This document shows, piece after piece, positions 21,501 through 32,144 of a stretch of 41,421 nt of DNA. Source of the stretch: Pelargonium nanum (taxonomy: Eukaryota; Streptophyta; Magnoliopsida; Geraniales; Geraniaceae). The stretch's first letter is position 1. Each line of letters begins with the position of its first letter. Both the position numbers and the translations under genes were made by a program. The stretch covers positions 1-41,421 of the forward strand of contig JAYMTF010000277.1 in the NCBI GenBank assembly GCA_036897485.1, read 5' to 3'. Below the pieces are notes generated by a model. The model did not search any database. It saw only the letters and a program-made list of their open reading frames with translations, and was not told where the DNA came from.

Positions 21501-21514
21501 TAACACTCCTGTAG
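9825..21514 (+). CDS. RRP44A: Exosome exo/endoribonuclease RRP44A (DIS3 homologue), 932 aa
   Basis: Catalytic subunit of the RNA exosome, degrading and trimming RNA 3'-5'. The 24 exons are 9825-9878, 9976-10113, 10199-10356, 11111-11166, 11298-11420, 11577-11698, 11840-12080, 13529-13685, 15300-15540, 15712-15868, 15991-16059, 16500-16625, 16742-16794, 17536-17642, 18335-18389, 18472-18571, 18681-18792, 18974-19094, 19286-19345, 19424-19529, 19609-19704, 19964-20045, 20136-20201 and 21316-21514. Phases agree at every junction and give 932 codons plus a stop, as expected for plant RRP44A. It starts [13 protein letters not shown]3 motif (C31, C36, C39) precedes a PIN domain with candidate acidic residues D57, E85 and D160. 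Cold-shock domains begin near residue 218. The RNB motif [13 protein letters not shown] has D480, D486, D488 and D489 intact. An S1 domain ends the protein. Both nuclease sites therefore look functional. Introns of 1.1-1.6 kb carry repeats. Confidence 0.97.
9903..9952. promoter_or_regulatory. Pair of opposed telo-boxes in RRP44A intron 1
   Basis: AAACCCTA at 9903-9910 and its reverse complement TAGGGTTT at 9945-9952 lie in the 97-nt first intron. Telo-boxes near the transcription start are typical of plant genes for translation and RNA metabolism. Regulatory use here is inferred. Confidence 0.5.
12476..12530. repeat. TA/CA-rich microsatellite in RRP44A intron 7
   Basis: Interrupted TATATACA-type repeat inside the 1448-nt intron 12081-13528. 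I saw nothing else identifiable in that intron. Confidence 0.8.
14488..14712. mobile_element. Stowaway-type MITE in RRP44A intron 8
   Basis: The left end CTACCTCACTTTTAATCTAA and the reverse complement of the right end, CTACCTCCATTTCAATATAA, form terminal inverted repeats that continue into AGTGTCAT. A TA dinucleotide flanks each end (14486-14487 and 14713-14714), the target duplication of Tc1/mariner elements. The length of about 225 bp and lack of coding capacity fit a Stowaway MITE, a family whose ends usually begin CTCCCTCC. Confidence 0.8.
16951..16972. repeat. (GC)n(CA)n compound microsatellite in RRP44A intron 13
   Basis: GCGCGCGC runs directly into CACACACA inside the intron 16795-17535. 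The same intron holds an AT repeat at 17431-17452. Confidence 0.85.
17431..17452. repeat. (AT)n palindrome in RRP44A intron 13
   Basis: A self-complementary run bounded by GAATAT and ATATTC, able to form a perfect hairpin. Confidence 0.8.
18826..18852. repeat. (CT)n microsatellite in RRP44A intron 17
   Basis: Pure CT tract about 35 nt downstream of the splice donor at 18793. Confidence 0.85.
20531..20780 (-). mobile_element. SINE-like element, copy 1, in the last RRP44A intron
   Basis: A 250-bp sequence that recurs about 518 bp downstream at roughly 80% identity by eye. On the minus strand it contains a tRNA B-box-like stretch (GGTTGGAATCC in copy 2, GTGTTGGAATCC here) after AGAGGTC. It ends CTCCACCACAAAGC followed by seven A residues. 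A tRNA-derived head and an A-tail are the marks of a SINE. Not matched to a named family. Confidence 0.6.
21006..21299 (-). mobile_element. SINE-like element, copy 2, with a long A-tail
   Basis: Second copy in the same intron and orientation. On the minus strand it carries AGAGGTCGTAGGTTGGAATC, close to a tRNA B box, and ends CTCCACCACAACGC followed by a long interrupted poly(A), seen as poly(T) around 21006-21054. GGATGAAACA occurs at both flanks (20984-20993 and 21291-21300). It could be a target duplication, but copy 1 ends with the same bases, so that is uncertain. The last RRP44A exon starts 16 nt beyond this copy. Confidence 0.65.
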
Positions 21515-22311
21515 AACACTTTTCTCGTATACTTTTGCTTCACAATCTTGCTCCGTAGAGACTGTATAGCTCAACTTAGTTCAGGATGGCTGCGCGGAGC
21601 TCTCCCGACATTGCGCTTCAAATCCATATTTAAGAATGGGGTGCAATGTGCGATTGCAAAAGAGAGGGATATAATTGGAACATAATTTTATTCACTATTG
21701 AATTTTATTTGAGTTTTATGAAGCTTGTGGTCAAGTACTCTAGTTTTTGCCAATATTTTGTTGTTTAGTGAAAACTCTGCTGAAATTGTCCTTAAATTAT
21801 ATCATTTTGAAAAGTGTACTCGTAAATGTTGAATTGTTGTTCATTTAAACTTAATTGTAAACCATAAAAATAGAAACAATCATTTTGTACAGAATTTGAA
21901 ACAAAGAAATATTTCCCATTTGGCAGTGAAATGGTGCAATCAAGATTCAAGACTTCACTCTCTATTAGCTCAGAAAATAGAAGACAACTACAAAAGCGCA
22001 AAAACGCATATAACTTATACTATTACATTTGCATGACCAAACTCATGAGAGGCCAATTACAATAATAATATAAACATAGCAACTCTGAAACACAACTTTC
22101 GGTTGCTGCTTCTGCTACTATAAAAGCCTATATAAATAATCATTTTGAAAGGAGAATAGTGCAACATATATTCTGATTGCACTTAGCACCAAGAATAGAA
22201 TAGAATAGAATAGAATCGAAGAAATGAAACAAGGCAAAAAGAATAACAATCTCAGTATAAATAATATGATCTCTTCTCCAGTTGTGACTGACCTTAGAGA
22301 GAGATCGATGT
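21515..22311. other. Convergent spacer between RRP44A and PILS
   Basis: About 800 bp holding the 3' regions of two convergent genes. A (TAGAA)n tract near 22193-22217 probably lies in the PILS 3' untranslated region. No gene was seen. Confidence 0.7.
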
Positions 22312-25160
22312 TCAGATCAAGATCCACATGAAGATTGTGGACCAGACGGTGAGCGCAAAAGCTGCAAACAAGTACGTCCACAGCATGAGGACCGAGCACT
22401 CCTCTTTCGCCACATCAAAGAGCTCGGTCATCGTACCTGCATAACATTGTTCGTTTTGTTTCAAGTTGATAAATAGAATAACATGTATTGACTTACCAAT
22501 AGTCGGTTTCACTTACCAATGTTCATGGCGGGTGGCACGACATACTGAATCATGAGGGCATACTGGTAGAGAGGGTCTGAGGAGAGAAAGCCAAGATTTT
22601 TAGCAGTTCTCACAACCCAAATCCCGATTGCAGGAGATATCACATATCGAACACAGATTACACCGATTATCACCATTGGTTTGATTCTTGATGTGCGCAT
22701 GCCTAACATTCAATTACAAGTTGTTAAACACCTTTTATTTGTTAGATCGTAAAATGGATGAATTAGTCTCTTCTTACCTTGGGTGAGGTTGCCTCCAAGT
22801 ATCAGAGTGATGCAAGGAATTGTTCCATCTCTGCAGAGTATCAGTTGCCATGAAACAGTTTCAAATGAATTAACTCAAATTGAACCAACCAATGAGAAGA
22901 TGTCACGTAGTTAAAAATATTCACGTGAGAGTGAAAATTTAAGAGTATATGAGAGACAGAATAGTCTCTTTTTATCTGGAGTCAAATAGTTACTGACAAA
23001 ATTAGGTGACTATAAGAGTTGAGTATGATTGAGAATTTGCACATTCAAATGTAATAAATTGTTTTATGAGCCAAAAAGAGGAACAATACATACCCAAGTA
23101 ATTTGATTGAGTCTTGGATCACCTTGAGAGGGGCATGGTCTCCAATTATAAGGCTCCTCAGCCACCCAACTGCCCCGAATAAGAATCCTGCAATCTGATA
23201 ATACGATATAAAGGAGTGATCAGTTTCTTTCTACGGATTACAGTTCACAATAATGTTCATGAAACTCACAGCAGCTAGCGTTGGGGGTGCCATCAATTCC
23301 TCTACAATCCCGTGAAGATATGCAAATACTTTACTCAACATTGACTCGTTGCTCACCACGTCATGGGCTATAATCTGCAGTTTCAGTCATTTCAAAACTA
23401 CGATCACTGGCCATTGTGCTAATATAGTAACATTTGTATACATTATGCAAAAGAGAGTTCCTAGTTGCACAAAAACATTGTTCACGAATGTTCATATATC
23501 TAGATTAACTTTCATACTCAGTTTTACACTATTTTATCGTTTCTTGTAACGTTTTAGAAGTTTAAGTTTGTGTATTTAGTATTTCCCATATGCAAAAACT
23601 TCATAGGGGGAGATAGACTTACAGCTCCTGCGTCTTTGTTGTTCTTTGGGTTTAACACTGTTATATGAACATGATCTGAATCTACTCCCTTGAGAAGATG
23701 AGAAGCTGGGTTGTCACCCAAATCACTGTTGGGTGCTCTCTCGGCTGCTTCGGCTGCTTGAAGTGCTTTGAATCTCACAGACGAAGTTCGTACCAGTTGG
23801 AAAGTGTAAGTCCATATGAAGAAACCACCGAGCTGCACAAACAAAAACAAAACAAAACAAAAACCTTAAACACACCCTCATCTTCATTAAGCAATTGTTT
23901 TTTCAGGAAGAAGCAGATTTTACCGCCATTGAGAAAGATGCGTATGATAGTCCAACACTTCTGCATTTGGCACGATCGCCAAATGGGCTCTGTTCTTCGT
24001 TGCAGATTGCAGGGAGGACTATCAGGACAAGATTCCCCAGGTTTCCTGATAAGCAACAAAACCAAAAACTGGTGAGGACTTGGATATATATATTTGTGGA
24101 TGAAGAGATAGGAGTAATAGCTAAGAAACTGCGACCAATCACCTGATGCACATGAGGCAATGATCAGGCCTTCTAGATGAGGCATGGGTTTTAGTACTTT
24201 TACAAGTAACCATCCAAGAGTGCCTCCAAATAGAAAGGTAAGCCCAGTGTTGATAGGCATGAACCACCTGAAAACAGGGCAAAAAATGATCTACTTTAAT
24301 GCGCAAAGAGAATTAATTTGCACAGCATGCAAATTTTGTTTGATTTGTTATTGAGAATTTACAGCTAACAACTCAAGCTGTAAGCCCAAGAACAGTACAG
24401 GCCAAAATTAACTGCCTAGTTGACTTGAATGCTAGAATTGTGTGTCAGAATATAAGTAAAACTATAATTAGACTTTTCAGCTGTCAGCTTATATTTTAGT
24501 TGAGTTGATCTTCATATGATGTGAGAGTTTGCTACTAAAAGATCAAGTGTTCAAATCATGGGTAGCCCCTAAATTGTATGACTTAAGTTCTTATCAATTT
24601 CTCCGATCTTTCTATCTATCTCATCTATCTTCTACGTACTATGTGTTGTCTATCTATCTCTTCGGTGCACCTACAAAGCTATGACGGGGTTGCTCGTGAG
24701 AGACGTGATAGTACTTAGTATTAGAATATATACAAAACTATGAATGAGCTTTCAACTATCGACTTAAGCTTTTAGTTGAGATGATTATCTAATATTGAAA
24801 TATGAAGGTATATAAAGAGCGAAAAATATTAGAAACACCACAAGCAAGCAAGCAACCCACCATGAAATGATGTCATCAAGTGTAACAGTCCTGGCCAGAC
24901 TTGCAAACATGAGGGATGGGGTGAACACCATGAACACTATCTACATATCAGCAGAAAAATTCTTCTAAGCCACAAAAATTAAAAACCAAGAGTTATGAGC
25001 ATAGTTCACATAATCAGGCATTTACCTTGTTCATATACTTGCGAGCATCTCCATGGAGAACATTCCAACGCTCAGAGGCCATAGCAGCTCCCAACATAGT
25101 GATCAGGATGACCTGAACAATGGGCATAGTAGCCACCTCCAATAGAGTCCAGAAACCCAT
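22312..25160 (-). CDS. PILS5: PIN-LIKES (PILS) auxin carrier, 413 aa
   Basis: Membrane carrier of the auxin efflux carrier superfamily. Known PILS proteins sit in the ER membrane and sequester auxin inside the cell. The ten coding exons are 25160-25026, 24940-24861, 24267-24143, 24045-23924, 23832-23623, 23374-23270, 23194-23094, 22830-22778, 22702-22517 and 22436-22312. All phases agree and give 413 codons plus a stop, a normal PILS length. It starts MGFWTLLEVATMPIVQVILI with a first membrane segment. The conserved GNLGNL lies near residues 114-119. A hydrophilic loop rich in Ala, Glu and Asp spans about residues 165-226. The C-terminal half holds several more membrane segments and ends in TIFMWILI. 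The upstream leader is spliced (see 27682-27800). The PILS5 name rests on the neighbouring RRP44A gene; family membership is much surer than the paralogue. Confidence 0.95.
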
Positions 25161-26303
25161 CTTTTTGTCTCTTTGTTCTCGAGCTTGAACCAAGAAAGGT
25201 CTAATTTAATTTGCTTGCTCCTGTTTGTTATTAAATTCTTCTTGCAGTTCTGGTCTACCAGCTGAACCTTATTGCAGCTCTGAATCTAATTAAAGAGAAG
25301 GAACATCCTGAAATGTAGCAAGTATGCAAGAATACATTAAATTTAGCCTTAATATTACAAACTAAAATCAAAGCATAAATTTGCTACGTAAAATTCTCAA
25401 ATAATACACAACGACATTCAAAGCATTCAAAATTCAAAATCAATCAAACCAAACAAAGTGTTGATTCCACACAAGAAGACAATCACAATAAAATATTCGA
25501 ACTATCAAACTATAAAAGAAAACATAATCATCTAATAAAGTTTCAAAACTAATACTTAATTGAGTTCTTAGAAGATTTTAAGTCAAATCAATAATAAAAC
25601 GGCACCTTTTTAAATCTCACTCACACTTTCTCAAATAAACTTGTGTATCCTAAATTCAGTAAATTTTTATGATCTATCATGATCTCATAGTGGTTTGTTC
25701 TAAATCAAGTTTCTTTTCTGAATCGATTTATTAAATTCAATTTGTTTTACCAAACTACTATTCAATATCTGACTATCCAAATTTCAAAGTCATTTTTTTG
25801 GATAATTTGAATTATTAGGTAAGCATACACATGCATAGGTCATAGCATTATTTAGATAAGAATCAAAATAGAGATGTGCTACATGTCACAGTCTTAAATC
25901 GATCAATTTGCATGACTACTTGATCACAAGACATATAATAATATCAAATTGAATCATTCTCCCAATCTGAAACTGATGCTAGCAAGTCTATCCTGGCTAA
26001 ATAAAAATTGAAAAGCGATAGTGTCATAGTGGACACATTAAGGACCTAGCAAGGTACAATTCAATTTTCACACACACACAAAAAATGTAATTAATATTGT
26101 AATTTTTATTTAGATTTATAATATGAAATTGAAGTTTGAAACTAACATATTCGGATCAATTCAGATCTCAACTGATTAATTACTTTGGTTCCATCTGTAG
26201 AACAGGAAGCACGAAATGAGATCTACTCAAATAAAATTGTTCAAATTATATCACATGAAAAGAAATAGAAACAAAATTCGTAAAGTTTATATAAATACCT
26301 TAT

Positions 26304-26339
<36 letters not shown>

Positions 26340-27681
26340 TATATATATATATATATATATATAATGTAATTTAGAGAAACTTTTGTTCAAAATCGCAACG
26401 TCTCCCGCAAATTTGTTCTATTTTTATTTTTTCTGTGGAAAATAATAAATTATTGAGCATTGATGGAGACAAAGACCAAAATCTATAATGAGCATTGATG
26501 GACAAAAAGACCAAAATCTATAATGCATCTCCTTCCAGAAATAATCAAATAAACATCAATCATTGGTAAAATGATTTTAAAATAAAAATAATACTCCAGT
26601 ATAAAAAAAAAACGAGAAACATAGATTTGATAGATTAGCAGCTAATCCAGCCTTATTTATTACTAGTAAAACACAGACGCAATTAAATACAAACAGGCAG
26701 CAGCTAGAAACTACTCCATAAACACAAGCAGATCCATCAATCGACCTCGATGTCTCCAGAACGTTAACACAAAACAACAACAAAATTTACAAATGCCAGA
26801 TTATGCAACAGAAACACAAAATCGTCAATTAAACCTAATTCAGCATTAATAAAACCAAATTAAGAGCGAAGAGCAAGAAACAACTCCATAAACGCAAGCA
26901 AATCCATCAATCGACCTCGACGTCTCCAGAACGTACGTCACAATACACACTCACACCAACAGCAAATGTCAGGTTACGCCACAAACAGAAAGTCAGAAAC
27001 ACAAAATCATCAACCAAACATCGACACCTAATTCAAATTCACATCAATTAATCGACGTATCAGCAAGGATATGCAAATTAACGAAACAAAAGAGATCGAT
27101 AGGTAGAACACATAAAACAGAAGAAATTAACGCAGCTTTACGATTAAGAACCTTGGATTCATAATTTCGTGTGATTCGTCACTCCTAAGAAGCAGAGCAG
27201 GTGCAGAAATGGAGGCAACAAACAGATTAATATTATGCAACACACTCACAGCAACAAATTAAAAATGCCAGACTACGCAACAAACCTCAACACAAAATCA
27301 TCAACATAACCTATTTCAATTCGACGATTCAAATCAACGAAGCACAAGAGATCGATCGGTAGAGCAAAGAGAACAGAAGAAATCAACGAATCGTTACGAC
27401 TACGAACCTTAGATTCGGAATTTCGTCTGGTTAGTCACTCCTGCAGAACAGAGCATAGCAGATATTGAAGCACCACACAAAACGAAACACTCGCAACAAC
27501 AAATCACAAATGCCAGATTACGCAACAAACAGAAACACAAAATCAACAGCAAAACCTAATTCAAAATTTCAAATCACATCAAACAATCATTTCGACGATG
27601 CAAATTAACGAAACACAAGAGATCGATCGGTCTAGCACGTCAGAGAACAGAAGAAATCAACGCAGCGTTACGATTACGAAC
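25161..27681 (-). other. Long 5' leader intron region of the PILS gene
   Basis: On the minus strand, plausible acceptors precede the start codon at 25221-25222 (ACAG, exon from 25220) and at 25308-25309 (TTTCAG, exon from 25307). A good donor (CTAAG then GTTCGTAA) is at 27681-27680. These imply a leader intron of about 2.4 kb. The interval has no coding gene. It contains AT-rich sequence, a compound microsatellite and tandem repeats. The splice structure is inferred from site quality only. Confidence 0.55.
26307..26363. repeat. (AC)n(AT)n compound microsatellite
   Basis: About 17 AC units followed by about 11 AT units, inside the inferred PILS leader intron. Length is likely to vary between individuals. 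Confidence 0.95.
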
Positions 27682-27746
27682 CTTAGATTCGGAATTTCTT
27701 GTGATTCGTCACTTCTGAGGAGCAGAGCAGCTGCGGAAATGGAGGC
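26711..27746. repeat. Degenerate tandem repeats around the PILS leader exon
   Basis: A marker like AAATGCCAGATTACGCAACA recurs at 26791, 26964, 27263 and 27508. A second block (CTCCATAAACACAAGCA to CCAGAACGT) recurs at 26711-26764 and 26881-26934, 170 bp apart. A third block, matching the leader exon, recurs at 27150-27215, 27407-27470 and 27681-27746. Units are roughly 170-300 bp and diverged. Confidence 0.85.
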
Positions 27747-27800
27747 GTCTCTGGAGGAAGAAGAAGAAGAGAGCTAGGAGAGAAATGGTGAAGCCAATGT
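27682..27800 (-). other. Inferred non-coding first exon of the PILS gene
   Basis: On the minus strand this is CT-rich and ends CCGAATCTAAG before a GTTCGTAA donor. A TATA box lies just upstream at 27831-27838, so the transcription start is put near 27800. No coding start in this exon connects to the PILS frame. Confidence 0.5.
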
Positions 27801-27830
27801 TGTCATTGCAAAATTTTGCAGTGGAAATGG

Positions 27831-27838
27831 TATTTATA
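27831..27838 (-). promoter_or_regulatory. Candidate TATA box of the PILS gene
   Basis: TATAAATA on the minus strand, followed about 30 nt later by the inferred leader exon. A second TATATA-type motif at 27924-27930 reads on either strand. Confidence 0.5.
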
Positions 27839-28585
27839 ATAATGGGGAAATATTGGGGGGTCAAAATGTGGTCCGCGACACGAGAAGCTCGAGAAGTACG
27901 GCCTCCGGTTTCCACCTCCACCATATATAGACAACATTGCTCTTCTTCTTCCTATTTCTCTTCTTTCCATTTTTATTTTGGGTAATCATTGTGTTTCTGT
28001 TTTGCTTATATTCTGTTATTTTTTAAATATTTATTTATATTCGTAATAAATAAAATACTCACGTGACTATTAACTCGAGGTCTCGTGTGATGTATGCCAT
28101 GAATTTATTTTTTATCACAATTTTTAATATCTTGAAATTCAACAGATTTATGATTTAGTTTTGTTTATAATGTGTGCCGTATTTTCAAATATTGAAGTTG
28201 TATTCAAAACGTTTTGGTTATTTTTTTTATATTCATATGTATATAAATATATAACGTTGGTTTAAACTTGAGTTCTCGAGTGAGTGAGGATGTGGAATGT
28301 TTTTCAGCTCATACATTCACGTTAACAAATTGGCTTGAAATTTGCTCGACATAAATGAAACAAGACAACTGAATTTTTCTAGGACTTGTGTTGTAATAAT
28401 ATTTTGGAGAGAGTATAACTAAAATTTTCTTTCGAACTTCTTAAGAAAATAAGAATACATCGAAAGTTCATACAATATTCAATCAAATACATGAATGTAA
28501 TATATCATTCAATCTAATAATTATTTGAAATAAAGTAATGTTTTTTTTTTTTTCAAGAAGGAGAAGAAGAAGAAATGAAGTAATG

Positions 28586-28730
28586 TTGATTACATGCATG
28601 CACATGATTGCATGGGAATTATTAAATGCAAAATACAATGCTGACCCAAAGTTGCCTAATTATAATTTATTAGTGCAATGACAGTGGAGTATTTATTAAC
28701 AACTTGCTAGGAATTAAATGGTAGCTAGTA
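28586..28730. repeat. Direct repeat, copy 1
   Basis: About 140 bp repeated at 29151-29287. Shared blocks include CCAAAGTTGCCTAATT, TTATTAGTGCAATGA and CAACTTGCTAGGAATTA, in the same order and orientation. Confidence 0.85.
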
Positions 28731-29028
28731 AACACATATATTATTTTAAAATAAATACATATTCATTTTGCGTGTCGGTTAGAGTTTTTTACGGCTACGA
28801 CTACTCTTAGTTTTCAAAGCAGCGAGGATTTGTATATAACAAATTATATTTTCTCTCGCTAAGACAACGAGGTCTTGTTTGATAGCAAGTTAAGATATTG
28901 CTAGAGGTCTATGACGATTACAAGGTAGCTTGGAGGGTGGTCCGGACTCCGACTCGAATCACCATTGGAGCTTGCTGATGAACCAGATGGTAGACCCAGT
29001 GATGACGATGGACAATTGATAGATAATT

Positions 29029-29126
29029 CACGTGATCGCCTTAAGTTTCAAATGCAATCGTTATCAGTTGTTCTATTCTTCAAAATGATGAATAGTTCTA
29101 ATGTCTTCGACTTGATTATTCAAGTT
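29029..29126. repeat. Dispersed repeat, copy 1
   Basis: Shares CACGTGATCGCCTTAAGTTT and then CTTCGACTTGATTATTCAAG with a second copy 10.6 kb away at 39683-39788. Probably a fragment of an unidentified transposon family. Confidence 0.65.
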
Positions 29127-29150
29127 GAGGATGATTATAATGTTTTCAAT

Positions 29151-29287
29151 TTGATTATTTGTGCACACATGGTTGCATGAGAATTTTTTATATGCAAATG
29201 GCTGATCCAAAGTTGCCTAATTGGACTTTATTAGTGCAATGATTGTAGTGTATCAACAACTTGCTAGGAATTAGATCATAGCTAGTA
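29151..29287. repeat. Direct repeat, copy 2
   Basis: Second copy of the 28586-28730 sequence, about 565 bp away, with small internal deletions. Confidence 0.85.
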
Positions 29288-30026
29288 CTATTTATTAGAG
29301 GCACAAAAGTCTTGAACGTCACCTATAACATAATAAGAAAAATATTTAAATTTAGAAGAATTGATCACATTTGTATGTTATGTCATCTTTCATATGAATA
29401 GACCAAACTATTTATTAACAAAAAAAATCAATTAATTCTTGATTAATATAGCTAATTTTTATTATAATTAATTTATAATTACATTTATAAATCATACAAA
29501 AATAAATAAATTTTAATTCAATTCTTATCAAGTACAACAATTATTAATAGCAAGATGAAATCTACGTAGTGTATTTTTATTTTTTCGAAGACAAATTCGA
29601 ATTTGTATCTCCAACTAGGAGTCTTTAAGATTGGCCAAAGTCTATTTATTGTGCTGATCTGTATTTTGTATTTAGCCTCCAAAAATAATCTAAAGTTTGG
29701 AGATGAACCAAAATCAAAATGTTCACTACTTTCTAATTCGAAATAGAATATGATTTAGATGATGAAAATTTAAATGATTGGGTACAACTTGGTCTATTGT
29801 CCATGTTTTTCATTTTTTATTTATGTACTAATAGACAAAATTGACAAAAGGTATTTATAGAAAATACTAAATAAATAAAAGTTGAACCATAACTTCCCGA
29901 AAGAAAAATCAAATCATGTGGTGTGCGCTAGTTGGAGCTAGAGACGAGAATTCGTGCATGCTTGTCTTTCTCTTTCTCGTGTTCACGTTGAGGGCTGATT
30001 GTGTGTTGTACTGAATATTGAATGTG

Positions 30027-30449
30027 TGTTGGTACGATTTAATATGAGCACGACACGGTTAACAATCGTATCAAATGGTTAAACACGAATATGATACATT
30101 TATGAACACGTAAAAATAAAACGAACGCGACATGTCTAATATAATTATAAAACGTGTCGTGTTAACAGGACCCGACGCATTTTGCACGATAGAACAAACA
30201 TGACTAATACGGCATTATCTAATATATTTGGCATGCCATACCTAATATGTTTTACACATTAATAAAATTAATTTATAATTAAGTCCTTGAGTATGCATGT
30301 TGTGCGTATCATGTGTGTCACTGTACAAAAAATTAACTGTGTATACATGTTTTGAAAGCTCAACACGATACAGTTATAAAATGTGTGAGTCTAAACGCGC
30401 TAATTTTGTTTTAGTGTTGTGCTACTTCACAAAATTGTCAACCCTATTT
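30027..30449. mobile_element. Probable non-autonomous hAT-like remnant
   Basis: Contains repeated subterminal-type motifs (GAGCACGACACGG, CGTGTCGTGTTAACAGG, CTCAACACGATACAG) and stops near TTGTCAACCCTA at about 30436, which resembles an end of hAT elements that start TAGGGTTG.CAA. The other end was not found, so the boundary on the left is a guess. Confidence 0.45.
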
Positions 30450-31002
30450 GGAAACTTAGAATTGACAATTTGGTCATTTCAAGATCGCTCGAGAATTTCT
30501 ACCGAGTGTTGTATATATTCAAACATGTTTTGAATAATTTTGTTGTTTTACTTGTTTATGTTTTTTTTCTTTTTTGAGTAATGTTTATGTTTTGATTTTA
30601 ATAAAAACGTGTATATATAGATGTATAATTTAGTCAATTTAGAACGATATCAACTATCTGATAACCAAATTAAAATGGAAACTTTCCCCGACAAATTTCC
30701 TCAACAAATCATAATTATGTTTTCATTTACACATGAACGACGATCAAATTAATATATTATATCATCATCAACCTAACCTCCGTAGTGTCTAGAAAATGGT
30801 TTTTGTTGGATTGATGAAGATAGCCATGTTTGTAATTACATGGAAACATGTAAGAAAACGAAAACGAAACATGCGAGTTGACACATGATAAATAATGCGA
30901 CAGATCGGGTGGCTAATAACCAAACCATTTCTCAAGCCTACCACGTACACTATAATTCATTATAATGTTCATAATTTACATACGACAAATCAATTGGTCT
31001 TC

Positions 31003-31041
31003 AATAATAATAATAATAATAATAATAACAATAATAATAAT
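31003..31041. repeat. (AAT)n microsatellite
   Basis: About 13 AAT units with one interruption. Confidence 0.95.
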
Positions 31042-31459
31042 GTAACAAAAAAATAGAAATCAAAATTGATGTAAAAAAATATAAATCAAAATATGAGTAC
31101 CACATTAAGTTAAAAAAATTGGGCACCACAAAAATCCACCAAATAATTATTATACTAATAGTAAAGTCTCTTTCAATTTTTGTCCCTTTTGGTTTCTCGC
31201 CATTTTTGATTCGACACATCATAGGAAAAATGTAAAATAAATAAATAAGGACCAACCACATAAGTGAAAAGTAGAATAAATAAATAAATAAAATAGAATG
31301 TATGGGTGTTCATCATTAGGAGATTTGCACCACAAACAGAAGTAAACTTCTAGCAACAGAGAAATGGTGTCCAACCATAAAAAACACCTGCATCTTGAAA
31401 TGGGCTTGAGGCCCAAAGGACCCACTAATAATTCAAAAATGGTGGGCCTTCTGCAAGAA

Positions 31460-31800
31460 AGTGTTTTACATGCGCTAACATAAAAACGACACGAATAGTA
31501 ACGGTGTTAAAATACTAAACACAAACACGATACGAGCCAAAACGATAAAATATCACGTATCAGACTTATTTAGCATAACTTTGTTAACTAACATGCAAAA
31601 ATTCATATAAATAATAAGGTTAGCTAGACTTTTTATATAGATTAATTACTATTACAACCCGTGTTGAGCATGCACAACATGAATAACTACTCGTGTGTGC
31701 GTGTTGTAAGGCTCAAAATGAGCACGACATGAATTATTAAACATGTTGAGTACTCTAACACAAACACGACACAAGAGCAAACACACTTATTTCGCGTCAA
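31460..31800. mobile_element. Second stretch rich in CACGACAC motifs, hAT-like
   Basis: Motifs such as AACGACACGAATAG, ACACGATACGAG, GAGCACGACATG and AACACGACACAAG are scattered through 340 bp, like those at 30027-30449. No clear inverted ends were found. Confidence 0.35.
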
Positions 31801-32144
31801 CGTCTTGAGACATGAAATGCCAACTCCCATCTTACTAAATAAAAATCGAAAATTATAGAATTTAGAACTTAACTTTCCTATATTATCGGAAATTCACACG
31901 TAATCAACTCACCAACAACAGATATAACGCCAATTCTTGATACAAACATTTCAGAGAAATAATACACAATTTTGAAACAGATGAAGTATCATTTTCGACA
32001 TGCAACTAAAAGATCGACCGTTAAACCAAACAAATCAAAGCAAGAATTCATTGACAGAGATCGGAGGATAAAAAAGAACCTGAATATCATATCTGGTTCT
32101 GATAATGTCACAATGTATATTGATGCTTCAACAAACATTTTCAT

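Larger units (their letters stand above)
27985..32144. other. Gene-free, repeat-rich spacer
   Basis: No gene could be assembled in about 4.1 kb. Most of it is AT-rich. It contains a direct duplication (28586-29287), part of a dispersed repeat (29029-29126), two stretches rich in CACGACAC-type motifs (30027-30449 and 31460-31800), and an (AAT)n tract at 31003-31041. Confidence 0.7.

Noticed and set aside
23775-24260. 161-codon minus-strand ORF, the longest single ORF in the window
   Set aside because: Its first part is PILS exon 24267-24143. The rest reads through an intron and then the next exon in the wrong frame.
26711-27746. Spaced repeats that might suggest a CRISPR array
   Set aside because: Units are long, diverged and irregularly spaced, and the genome is a plant's. 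They are tandem duplications of a leader region.
28965-29180. 71-codon ORF in the spacer
   Set aside because: It overlaps the dispersed repeat and the start of the direct repeat copy 2 and shows no domain.
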